Shown: in pieces, positions 1 to 10,153 of the stretch
How the letters are laid out: each line of letters opens with the position of its first letter
How positions within the stretch are numbered: position 1 is the first letter of the stretch
NCBI RefSeq assembly: GCF_014066305.1
Contig: NW_023501040.1
Location: 124,001 to 188,000, forward strand
Direction of reading: 5' to 3'
Source of the DNA: Letharia columbiana
Taxonomy: Eukaryota; Ascomycota; Lecanoromycetes; Lecanorales; Parmeliaceae
Length of the DNA: 64,000 bases
Made by a program: the position numbers and the translations under genes
The notes under the pieces: generated by a model
What the model saw: the letters and a program-made list of their open reading frames with translations, nothing else
What the model was told of the DNA's origin: nothing
Databases searched by the model: none

Positions 1-1540
1 CTTCTCATCATGAACGTCGCAGAGGCTTTTACCTCGGCATCACCGTCTGCCGCGTCATCTTCGTTCGTTTGCTGCGGACGAACGTGCATGTTCTGCAAGA
101 ACTCTCGAAGTTGACGGCACGTCCCTTGATCCGAACACATAATGAGAATGGTCCCGCTTGAGTCATCTCGTATGCCAGGATTGAAGTATGCATCACGCTC
201 AATCTCCTCGAGTATGTCGGCCAGCAGTGCCCATTTTGGCTGCTCCTCAAGTACGGGACGAAGTGAGTCTGGCAAAGCACCCGAGGCTTCAGGAACCTCT
301 CCATCGATGGGCTTACCAGTATACACTCTGCGCTTTGCGGTTTCAAACATCGTATTAGCCGCGTCGAGAAACAACCACGGCGATTGATTCTGACGATTTG
401 AGCCCGGTGGCGGCTGATGGGCAGCCAAGATCGTGTCCAGGTACTTATTGAATGAGACTGCATCATAAGTGAGGAGCGCATGTAGTATACCCCGTAAAAC
501 ACTGAGATCGTTCACGATCTGTCTTGTTCTGTAGCTCACTCGATGCCATATCGGGTCCAACTGTCTCCGCACGATAACATCAAAATTCTTGTGCAGCGCA
601 CTGTCTAGCGTCCAGTCATCCAATTCCAACCCTGTGTCCGCCTTTCGGAGCTCGCCAATGCTGACTTCAACACATTCGAGTATAGCATGTTGGATATCTC
701 GCATCCCATCTGTCATGGGCACCTCAAGCTCGATAACTTCCGCTTTCTTGCGACCCTCAAGCGACTTAGCTACAGTGACATGGAAACGTGGCCAGAGAGA
801 AGGTTTTCTGAGGAAGAGGTTGCGCATCATCGATGCAAGAGGCGCAAAGCCAGTGGTGAACGGTTCAGGATTGTCGGAGAATGCTTTGAGAAAGCCGGCC
901 TTGTTCATTTGGCGGTAGATACGGATGATGAAGGCTTCGATGGACGTGGCAATGACCCTTGGCTACTGTCAGATCTGGAGCAGCACTTCGATGGGCTCCC
1001 ATACCTCTCAGAGTGAAGCACCACGAGCCCCGTAACGGTCTCAGGACTCAGCAACTCTAGATAGTCAGCCCCGTCCCTACTCCTTCTGTCCAAGAGCCGT
1101 ACTCGACAGTAGGTCAACCACCAATATTCGAGAGGTAATGCTGAATATTCCCCCATGCGAATACATTCTTTCCCTACCGCCCATCAGCCCTTTTCCCCTT
1201 TCGGGCAATGCCTGAGGGCAAAATACCTCATCCCTACACTCATCATATCCGTATTGACCTGGCTCAGCCCCCTCGCCGCTGGGGTCTTGCTGATAGCAGC
1301 ATGTTCCGCTAGCGCTTCACCAATCCAACCATTTTCTCTCTCATCCGCCCCCACAACAACAACCAGATTGCTTCCGATGGCATCGTAGGAGTGGAGTAGA
1401 TTGGTGACTACCCGCAACAAGCCCAGGCCGCGGGCAAGTATGACGAGTTCATCCTCGTTGCGAAGCTCTGAGAAGCAGTCCTGCTGGTACTCAAGCGGTA
1501 ATGACAATTTCACGGGGGGCTTCGCAGTTTCGGAGGGCAT
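1..1540 (-). CDS. RAD1: RAD1/XPF (ERCC4) structure-specific endonuclease catalytic subunit, N-terminal part
   Basis: Partial gene running off the left edge. XPF/Rad1 with its ERCC1/Rad10 partner cuts 5' of bulky lesions in nucleotide excision repair and trims flaps in recombination. Exons by hand: 1540-1227, 1173-1103, 1056-1005, 957 to the edge; introns of 53, 46 and 47 bp, each GT...AG. Joined, they give about 464 residues, starting MPSETAKPPVKLSLPLEYQQ. Recognisable XPF stretches are the early ELVILARGLGL and VVVVGADERE (degenerate helicase region), ILVVDLLS, VTGLVVLHSER, FIIRIYRQMNKAGFLKAFSD, and near the edge DSALHKNFDVIVRRQLDPIW and FLDAANTMF. The ERCC4 nuclease and HhH domains should lie beyond the window. 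No frameshift or stop was found in the visible exons. The start is the first ATG before the conserved block. Confident in family; splice points are good but unverified. Confidence 0.9.
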
Positions 1541-3862
1541 CTGAATCTCTCACCGAGTCCTGCGGGAGATCAAGAACGTTGAGAATGGAAGATCAAAAAT
1601 ATGTCTGCAAGACGAAGTGTAGACGGAGTTGATATGGCTGAGCGCGCTCTTACGGTAGAGAACTTCTAGCGTACCTCGGTATGCACAAAACGTTAGATTA
1701 GGCGTATCTTTACTTGTAAGATTAATTAGCAATGTGGATATTTCATCATGGTGGACAGCAATTCTAGTAGCAAGCGGAGAACAGTTTTTTCACCATGGAC
1801 CGCCACTTGAATGTTAAAACTACTATTCAACAAATACGTTATTATGTCACATAGTGATAACGAATCGGAGCTATTGGAGGCCCGAAGGAGGAGGGGGCTT
1901 TGGAGGCTTTGGAGGACATGGACGAAGCGTTGGACTATTAGTCGGACTAGGTAGATAATCTTTGAAAAGAGCCTAGAATAGGACGCTGAGGGGCGCCGAA
2001 CACCCTACAAATGCAGTCTTCTGCCTGCAAGGATGCGACACGAAATGAGCTCGGGACATTATTAGGCAAAAGTAGAAGTGTCCAAGACTAGCAGCCACAA
2101 GGAATGTTGATGTTGGAAATAATCTGCGGACGGAGGCTGGAGCGAGGACTTCGCTTGAACCAAAAAGTTGGATTAGATATTTAGTTGCAGGTCAATTGAG
2201 AAAGCTCACGCTTTTTAGAGGATCCTGAGGAGAAGCTCCACTAACACTTGCAAGACCATATTGCTTTGCGATGAAAAGTTGTGGTGGCTTTCTCAGACTT
2301 GCTGAATATCATCTGGGAAGGACTAAAGCTCCGTAGTGGACAAAGGTCGATCAGAGCCGAGTCCGCAGCTACGCTTTGGGAGCGCTACTCGGACTGACCC
2401 AATGCCGAAGGTCGAAGCACAACGTAGGGCATTACTCTTAGCGATGGCAAAGAAAGGTAGCAACAAGCGATCAGAGAAAGTGCCAAGTTGGGAGGGCGGT
2501 CCAGGAAACTGAAGAACAATGGGACAATGCAACAGCATCGGCGAGTCCGGGCGACAGAAACGTCACATATATTCAAGCGTACTCCAAGGGGTTTGATTTG
2601 AACAGCCATGACATTCCTGGCTTCTTCCCCCGTGAGATACGCCAACAACTGCGGCAATCCAGACAGAACACAGCACAGCAGATTATTGACATCACCATCA
2701 ACACCACGGAGGGCCTGTTTCATCTCCATTCATGAGATTTCTATGCCAATCTGCATAAGAACAGTCATTCATACGCAAGACCCCTTTTCGTAGATGTCTC
2801 GGTAGCAGCGGGCCTCTAGGCGTCAGAAGAAAGCGACAGAAATAGCGAAGAAGGCAGATGTAGAGAAGTAAAAAAAAGATGCACATAGATCAACAGGAAG
2901 TTTTGGATTCGAGCGAAGAACATCGGTGCTGTTGTTTCTGACATGCAGCTATCTTTTAGGTTGGTTTGTCTGTTGAACAATTAGGATGGGATATTGAAGA
3001 GATATGAGCAACTTATTCGCTTGTGGTCATCCACCCTTCGAAACAAAGTCCTCCAACGGCAAGCGGAATACGTAATGGAGCATATCAAGTATTTCGATAT
3101 CCGGCCCCTAAGTCAGAAGTCTTCAGCGAACAGTCTGTCAATAATGCTGCGATCAACCCCCAGCGTTGCGAGATCTTGACCAGATTCTGTACTTCTTTAT
3201 CGATGTCCAGCAGATCCCTGATACTTTGAAAGATGTTTGAGCAGCTCACAGCTAGCACAGCTATCAACATCTGCAGGGAGACTTCTCGAGCTCCATGCGG
3301 ATCCTCGGCCAAGGATATCACAGATGACCACAAGGTTTCTCTTCTTCAAGGTGTTGGCACCGAGGCAAAACGTCTCAAAGCTTTGCACATGCGGGTCCTC
3401 GTTCCCAGATACAACGATATTGGCCATATTTGGGACTCCACCCATCCTTCTATCTCTTTTGCTGCTCCCAGGCATTAACAAGGTCAAACCGTCTGGATAC
3501 GCTGCTCAGTGCTCCTTTTTCCCCCTCTCCGGCCACGCTCTAGGACGAATCTAATTATTTGAGTTGGAATGATATCTAGGCGCCACTGTAGTTACTTCAA
3601 TGACCCTGTTGTGCTTGTCGACGGTAATTTTCAGGTAAGGAGAAAGGCGCAAGGCACGCAACTGGTTGGATTTGGATTGGGCCGTGCTGGTGGTGCGGAG
3701 CGGAAGGCGGAGTCTTGGCATCGCGCTCATGAGGCCACCAGGCTGTGAGTTTTATACCCATATCGTACTTCAATGCTACATAGTTATTCACCATCGTCAC
3801 TCATTATTCTTTCAAGCCGACTGTCTCTTCAACAGCCGAAATGAACGACAACTGGAAGCTTA
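1541..3862. other. Intergenic stretch with orphan open frames, no recognised gene
   Basis: About 2.3 kb between RAD1 and the transposon. Two stretches look weakly coding. On the plus strand 2442-2734 is open for about 97 codons with no ATG at its head; it contains AYSKGFDLNSHDIPGFFPRE and follows a possible acceptor (CTCTTAG). On the minus strand 3487-3085 reads through two frames (one with NMANIVVSGNEDPHVQSFET, the next with VSLQMLIAVLAVSCSNIFQ) and could be two exons or a frameshifted remnant. I do not recognise either. A glycine-rich repeat-like GGAGG run lies near 1880-1915. They may be remnants of one or two genes. Confidence 0.3.
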
Positions 3863-3968
3863 CCCCTATATTCTTAATCATTGGGAAACTAGAAAATTAG
3901 CATTCGGGCTAGCACCCCCCCCACCCAAAATCGTACTGTAGATATGCCCACCATATTATCGCTCCCAC
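3863..3968 (+). repeat. Left terminal inverted repeat of the mariner-type element
   Basis: Matches the reverse complement of 7212-7317 over 106 bp without indels, including a run of eight C. The differences seen (near 3942, 3951 and 3962) are all C/T. The outer end is CCCC directly after TA. Confidence 0.92.
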
Positions 3969-3998
3969 CAATCTCCCCATACCTCGCTGTCGCCAAAT

Positions 3999-5804
3999 AT
4001 GGCTACCAGTACACGGAATAAGCGGCCCCCTAACAGATTTGATGAGGAGGCCGCCGCAATCGTCGCCGACGCCACTAAAGGGGGGCGTAAATCGAAGAAA
4101 TCTACCCTAAAACCTTCGACGAAGAAACCCTCCCTCCTTATCGGTGGTGAACCTGATGTAATCGAATAAAGCCCTCCTCCTACCGTCCCATTCCAGCCTA
4201 TCAATCCTCCTATGGAACCACCGGCCTATTCCATCAGTACGAGTGTCCTGTGGAAAGGGAAGGAGGTATGGGCCCGTTCTACTACCTCCAAACGATTCGA
4301 TTTCCACGAGTTTAATTCGATCGCTATTCAAGAGGTTGAACAGAAGGCGAAAAAGAAAGGCTATAGGGTGATCCTCAAGAGCGCCATTGCCACGCTCTCG
4401 TCCTCAGGAAACATCAAGGCTATGAATAGTCAATGCGGCGACATTGCTGAGTGGGAGGATACCGATAACCTAGCGAGACAATGGCTAGTTGAGGAAAAGA
4501 GAAAGGGGGTTACTGTAAGGATTGTACATACCTATGGTCCCAAAGAAGACTCCTCTGAATCGGAATCCTCCACTGCGGAAGAGCCTCCCTCGAAGAAGCA
4601 AAAGAAGACTAGTGGGACTACCGACGATGACTCTTCTTCAGATGACTCCGCTGCTACATCGGACGGTTCTAAATCATCCGAATCCAACAAGAAGAAGAAA
4701 CAGAAGAAGAAGACCAAGACGCCTAGGCCTGGTAGCGCTACTGCCAAGCAAATACTGCATGCAAAGAAGGCGAAGAAATTGGAAAGAAAGCTTGGATCCG
4801 AAGGCCATAAGATTATGAAGCTGTGGCTATGTTCAAAGCCCGGCTGTCGAGGAAGGACGCATTACTGCTGGCAACCAGACGGTCCCGACGGTACTCATTA
4901 CCTGCTCGACGGCGATCAAATCACCAAATGGAACAAGGCTATAGCGAAGCAGGAACGTGGTGTTGATGCCGAAAACCCGCCTATACGGATGCAGGAGCGA
5001 ATGAAGTCTCGATGGGATCGGGCTATGAAGGCAAAGGCCATTGATAAAGAGATCAAGTCGGCTAAGAAGGAAGTCCACACGGTTGTTGACCCTCCTGTTC
5101 CCACTCCTGCTGCTACTCCAGCACCAATTAGTATATCACTTAGTGGATTAGGTGCCTCACCCTCGCCGGCGTAAGGCTTTTAGTAATAGTAGTATAATGC
5201 GTATTAACAGCAGTACAATCCGTATCAACAGCAGCAAGTTCAAGGCTATTCGCCCTATCAGCCAATGCTTCAGCAGCCTCAATATTTTCCCTCACAGCAG
5301 TACGCGCATACTCAGACTCAGCCCATTCAGCCTCACCTGCCCAGTCCAATTAAGCTACCGTCTCGTTTGGGTATAGCTGATCGATCGCCCTCTAAAGCGC
5401 CTCAGTTGCCGAGTAGTCCGGTTCGGGTGGAGGGTGATGCAGGCGAACTGCGGAGGGCCTATTTTGCCTGGCAAATCCAGAGGAATCCGAGTGAGGAAGC
5501 GGCCTTTGCAGACGCTCTGGAAAAGATTGAAGTAGAGTCATACACACTGAAGCAAATACGTCGGATGTCGCCTTCTGATTGGAAAGAGATAGAGGTTTCA
5601 AGAGGAATGGCCATACGGTTAAAGGATGAGGTGAAGGACTTTGTGGAGGTGCTGCGGCTTCGTGCTGCTACCTCTGCTGCTGGGTTCGCTAGTCGTCGGC
5701 CACATACTGCTTTGGACGCCCTCGCCGCCGCTGCCCTGCTGGAAAATGAGGTTATTGATGAGGATAGCGATGAGGAGGGGGAGGAGGGGGAGGAGGAGGC
5801 CTGA
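3999..5804 (+). pseudogene. Companion ORF of the transposon, broken by seven CAR-to-TAR stops
   Basis: One frame stays in register for 602 codons from ATG 3999 to TGA 5802-5804 with no indel, but has stops at 4167, 5172, 5181, 5184, 5187, 5190 and 5205. All are TAA or TAG; those between 5172 and 5207 fall in a glutamine-rich stretch continuing QQQYNPYQQQQ, so each is best read as CAA/CAG hit by C to T. In order the protein has a basic N-terminus, a conserved-looking segment FDFHEFNSIAIQEVEQKAKK, an acidic/lysine-rich linker, a compact cysteine motif (LWLCSKPGCRGRTHYCW, C-x4-C...H-x-C, near residue 280), a Q/P-rich tract, and a C-terminal helical segment with WQIQRNPSEEAAFADALEKI. I recall similar uncharacterised proteins in other fungi but cannot name the function; a DNA-binding accessory of transposition is an inference. 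Confidence 0.75.
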
Positions 5805-6075
5805 ATAGCTGCATATCGGAGTTTGGAAAATAAGGTCCGATGATCGACAATTAGCGCCGGGCCTGCCGCCGTCACGCAAATCTCGAATATTCAACATATT
5901 TGAAATCAACCAATGATCACCTATTCAAACAATCTAAATAGTACAAAATACGAATTGAATGTGTGCTAAAACATAAAAAAAAAATCTCGAGAAACGATTG
6001 CATTTTGGTGTAAAAATGTTAGGTATAAGGGTTTTTTCTCCGCATTACGCTAAGATGAGGCTTAAAACTCTATCT

Positions 6076-7110
6076 TTAGACTTCCTCGCTACTCGAATAA
6101 TAGCCTTCATCTTCCTCATATAACTCCTCTTCTTCCTCTTCATGATCGCCCACTGATATACCGGCGTGTGCGAAGTGGGCCTTAGCATGGATCCCTGCAC
6201 TACAAGCCTGTACAGCCAGCTCCAAGTATCGTCTAAATGACATGCCCTCCGCTAGCTCAAAATGCCTCTTCAGCCAGGCCTTGAGGACCGAAAAGAACTC
6301 CTCAATAGGGTTGAAATCCGGCGAATATGGGGGCAAATACAAGATCATAACGCCTTGCTCCTCGCAGAGTCTTCTGACGTTGGCGGCATGATGTGTGGAG
6401 CAATTGTCCATGACGAGAACCGACTTTGGGCCAGGGAATGGGTTGCAGCGAGGGAGGACTTCGTTCTTAAGGAACCACTCGAACCGAGCACCGTCGATAC
6501 TGCCCTGATGGATATGATAGCAAAGGATACCGTCTGAGCAGTACGCCGGTAGGACGCTATGCCGCTTAGAACGTTTAACAGGAACCTGTATCGCTGGCCG
6601 AATTCCAAAGGCTGCATAGCCTCGCTTCCTCCACATTGTGTGCTCATTAGCGGCGCTTTCGTCCAAAAAGACGAGCATATCATGTGTGAACTTGCTAACC
6701 TCCAGGAAGTACGCGTCACGGCAAATCTGTGAGCGTTCTAAGGCCTCGCGGCGAAGGCTTTTTCTGCTAATCTTCATGGAGTGTAGAGTCTTTGAGATCG
6801 TGGACTGGCTGACAAGTAGATCAAATCCATCAAATAGATCATACTGCATCTCGTCCTGATATGCCTACGGCTTGCTCTCGATAAAGGCCCTTAATCCGAT
6901 CCTTGCAGCCGGAAAAATCGCGAACGGTCGCCCTCTCTTAGTTATGCGAGGCGCAGTGTGGGTACCAAACGCGAGGAGGTTATCGATAATGCGGTATGTG
7001 GTACTCTTTCCAACGCCCTCGACGGAAACAATGGAGGCGACAGCAAGCCCATTGAGGATATGCTGTTGAATGCGATCCTTGTGGGCATCGGACAGTGGAG
7101 GAAACGGCAT
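6076..7110 (-). pseudogene. DD34E Tc1/mariner transposase (DDE_3 type) with one in-frame stop
   Basis: Transposase of the element. The frame runs 345 codons from ATG 7110 to the stop at 6076 with a single internal TAG at 6867-6865, next to a CpG and explicable as CAG with C to T. The N-terminal 80 residues form a helix-turn-helix region (IQQHILNGLAVASIVSVEGV, then GKSTTYRIIDNLL); a second HTH-like part has QSTISKTLHSMKISRKSLRR. The catalytic triad is visible: FLDESAANEHTMWRKRGYA (first D), VLVMDNCSTHHA (second D) and YSPDFNPIEEFFSVLK (E), with 34 residues between the second D and the E. An acidic tail (EEEEEELYEEDEGYY) ends the protein. A split read as two separate proteins is unlikely because the frame is continuous. 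The stop probably makes the copy non-autonomous. Confidence 0.88.
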
Positions 7111-7211
7111 TTTGAGGCCTTCTATACGTCAGCAAGAGGCCCGAAAAAAGAAACACCAAGTATTCTATACATACGAGCAATTCCAGCCTCAACTTGACGA
7201 TGTAGATGGTT

Positions 7212-7317
7212 GTGGGAACGATAATATGATGGGCATGTCTACAGTACGATTTTGGGTGGGGGGGGTGCTAGCCCGAATGCTAATTTTCTAGTTTCCCAAT
7301 GATTAAGAATATAGGGG
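7212..7317 (-). repeat. Right terminal inverted repeat of the mariner-type element
   Basis: Reverse-complement partner of 3863-3968. Ends GGGG followed by TA at 7318-7319. The joined empty site would read GAAGCT-TA-AGACAT. Confidence 0.92.
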
Positions 7318-7429
7318 TAAGACATATCCTCGGTCAGCGTTTTCCGCATAGCTTCTCCGTCGTCCAGAAAGCCCTTGTTGGCCAGCGCTTTGGACTTGAT
7401 GACCGCCTGTCACGAATACACCTTCAACG

Positions 7430-9502
7430 ATGCCGTCCGCTTTGTCCGACGCGGACAAGCAAATAATCAAAAGAGTGGTGCCCAAGGCGGTCAACAAGAT
7501 ACAGGCTGCTGCGGTGGCTAGGCTTTACGTAGCTTATCCAAATAAGCAACAATGGGTCTACACTGGACTTCAAGGTGCAGCTGTGCTGGCAGACGATCTG
7601 GTTGGGAACACCTTCTGGATCAAGTTGGTAGATATTTCAGTATGGTGCCCGCCTCTCTGCTCGGTTTGACTACGGTATTGAACAACAGCTAGGGATCCAG
7701 TCGCGGCGTGGTATGGGATCAAGAGATTTACGACCCCTTCTACTACAATCAGGATAGGACCTTCTTTCACTCGTTTGAACTTGAAAATTGTCTGGCTGGT
7801 CTATCCTTCGTGGACGAGAAAGAGGCCAAACAATTCAAGAAGAAGATGGACGACCGGGAGAAGAATGCGAGCAAGGCCACCAAAGCAACGCCGTTCCAAG
7901 GCTCGGAACCGCAGCCAGCAGGCGGGGTAGTAACCAACGGAAAATCGCACCATCGGTTCGGAGCCATTGGTAGCCTATTGCACGGCCAGAGGTCCTCCTC
8001 CGCTCCACACGTACCGCAACCACAACCGCAGTCTATTGTCCCTCCCCGGGAGCCTGCGCAACTCAACCATGCACAGATCAGTCCAAGCCGTGATAGGGCG
8101 TCATCGCTGGATACGGTTGATCCGTCATGGAGAGGGTTATTGGGCGAGCTACTGGAGATGGGCATCACCGAGGATCAGATCGAGCAGAATTCCGATTTTA
8201 TTAAGGACTATATAGAACAGCGAAAGGCAAGCGGAATTCCGATTGGGGGCAACGATGGTGTCGCCAATGGCTTCGGCGATGATCGACGAGCCAATGCACC
8301 TCCCTCTCCGCTGCCAGGAGCTCCACCTGGACGATTGGAATCCATCAGCCCACAGGATACTGGCAGTACCGTTTCTTCGAAACGAGGTCCACCCCCTGCC
8401 CCACCGCCATCTCGAAAGACTCGCCAAGAAAGTCAGACTGTCATTCCCTCCCATCAGGAAAGGTCACGGTCAAGGTCTCCTGAGAGGACGCCATCACCAC
8501 GCCCGGCTTACCAATTCCGGGCACCACCGCCACTCGCAGACGCTGGCAAGTTCGCGCAAGCGCCAGCTCCGAGCCTTCCGAAGCGTAATCGAGCTGTCTC
8601 GAACGTCGCAAACCCTGGTCCACCTCCACCTCCCAGACCTCCAAAGACGCCTATAGAGGACGAAGCGGATGCAAGACCAAAGTTCGGCGTCCCCCCACCT
8701 TTTCAAGGAGAAAGAAAGTCTTCGGTGGCCCCTCCACCACCGCCAAGTCGAGCTCCCCTACAGTCTTCTCCACGCACTTCTCGAGAGGCCGGTCACGGAC
8801 ATGCCGTACCGCCTAGCGTTGCCGCCGCGCCTCCGCTTCCTCCCAAAGGTCCAGCTGCACCACCTCCATCCGCGGGTCCGCCTCCCCCACCTCCTTTGCC
8901 TGGACAACGCCATCCATCCGCCAACCCCCCGCCACCTCCATTGCCCACGATACCAAGACCGGTACCAAGTGCTCTAACTTCTTCGGGAGGCCCCCCTCCG
9001 CCTCCTCCCCCACCATTGCCTTCATCCGCTGCACCACCTCCTCCGCCACTGCCCTCGTCTGGTGCTCCACCGCCACCGCCAATGCCAATGCCATCTGGCG
9101 GAGGTCCTCCTCCTCCACCTTTGCCGCCTGGTCGAGACTCCGTCAGCGCTCCACCCCTAACGAAACCGGCAGGAGGAAAGGAAGATGTGCTGGCTTCTAT
9201 TCGAGCGAGCGGCGGCGTTGGTGGAGGCCGATTGAAGAAAGTCAGCGACCAGGAAAAGCGTGATAGTAGCGCTGCTACGGTCCCAGGTGCAGCATCCGGA
9301 GGCACTTCAGGCGGAGCAGCGCCGCCACCTCCTTCGGGAGGAGGTGGATTGGGGGATGCGCTTGCTGCGGCATTGAGTAAAAGAAACAAAAAGGTCAGCG
9401 CAAGCGGTAAGTTCTATATTTCCCTCCATAACAAACATTGCTATTTCTGACTTGACTTTAATCTGCACAGATGATGAAGAGGACCAGGAGGACGACTGGT
9501 AA
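7430..9502 (+). CDS. LAS17: LAS17/WASP-family actin nucleation promoting factor
   Basis: Fungal WASP homologue that activates Arp2/3 at endocytic actin patches. Exons 7430-7639, 7693-9406 and 9471-9502 give 651 residues in frame. WH1 domain at about 1-125 ([20 protein letters not shown], then [20 protein letters not shown]), a very long proline-rich SH3/profilin-binding middle, a WH2 actin-binding motif near residue 566 ([15 protein letters not shown], then LKKV), and an acidic C-terminus [10 protein letters not shown] for Arp2/3, supplied by the tiny third exon. Both introns (53 and 64 bp) have clean GT...AG ends. The start ATG is followed directly by the conserved [15 protein letters not shown]. 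The right end of the transposon lies 112 bp upstream, so its promoter may be partly replaced. Confidence 0.94.
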
Positions 9503-10153
9503 CGATGACAATTGGGACGACTTGCCAACGCGTGATGGACTGTGCCCGTTTCAGTTTGAACAAATGATCAGTTAGCGTATAGCTCTTGACTGATTTCAAG
9601 ACTTCAGCAGAGATGGTAGCTAGAATTCAATTCCGTGAGTGAAAAAGATGAGATCGGTAGAAGTAGACCATTTGACACAGGTCGAATCCAAGGAGCTTCG
9701 GGATAACGCCTGACCTGAGCCCATTCTGGGTCCCTTTACCCCTGTCATGCCCAATAGAGGTCCCTAAAGTTCAACATATACCTTGCACTCCTGGAAGATA
9801 GTCCTAGGCAGTCCGTTGCTATAGAGCCGCCTTCCGAAAGTAGGGTTAGGGCTAATAAGCCTTGGCGTCTTGGCATGTGCAGGACTTTGGTGCAGACCTC
9901 CGTATATGTTGATGAAGATACAATCTATCTGGCGGCCTCAAAATTGCGATAATGGGAAGACTAATTTTCGTGCATTGCTTTTCTATACATCAAAAACACT
10001 CCCCATTCTGCTTTCTGGGGTTGCGAGTTTTTCAATGCCAAGACGCAAAGCTTCGTGCATACGCTAAATTTCAACTCCAATATTTCCCGTTCCACGAGGC
10101 CTTATTTATGAGCAACCATACAAACGAACTTTACCCCATGCTTTCTTGAGGAT
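9503..10153. other. Intergenic region between LAS17 and MRS2
   Basis: Contains the 3' side of LAS17 and the upstream region of MRS2. I see no gene, repeat or RNA in it; short open frames here are not conserved-looking. Confidence 0.5.

Larger units (their letters stand above)
3863..7317. mobile_element. Two-gene Tc1/mariner-type DNA transposon with long TIRs
   Basis: A 3455-bp element bounded by perfectly colinear 106-bp inverted repeats starting CCCCTATATTCTTAATC, flanked by TA on both sides (3861-3862 and 7318-7319), the target duplication expected of Tc1/mariner elements. It holds two convergent genes: a plus-strand ORF of 602 codons (3999-5804) and a minus-strand DD34E transposase of 345 codons (7110-6076), with 271 bp between their ends. 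Both reading frames are interrupted only by TAA/TAG codons explicable as CAA/CAG with C to T, and the few TIR mismatches are also C/T. The element is therefore complete in structure but inactivated, consistent with light RIP. It sits 112 bp upstream of the LAS17 start codon. Confidence 0.9.

Noticed and set aside
4532..5078. Antisense frames inside the transposon companion ORF
   Set aside because: Low-complexity mirrors of the Ser/Lys-rich coding strand; the forward frame carries the conserved motifs.
8793..9389. 198-codon antisense frame rich in glycine over LAS17
   Set aside because: It is the complement of the proline-rich LAS17 middle; GGG/GGN codons mirror CCN codons.
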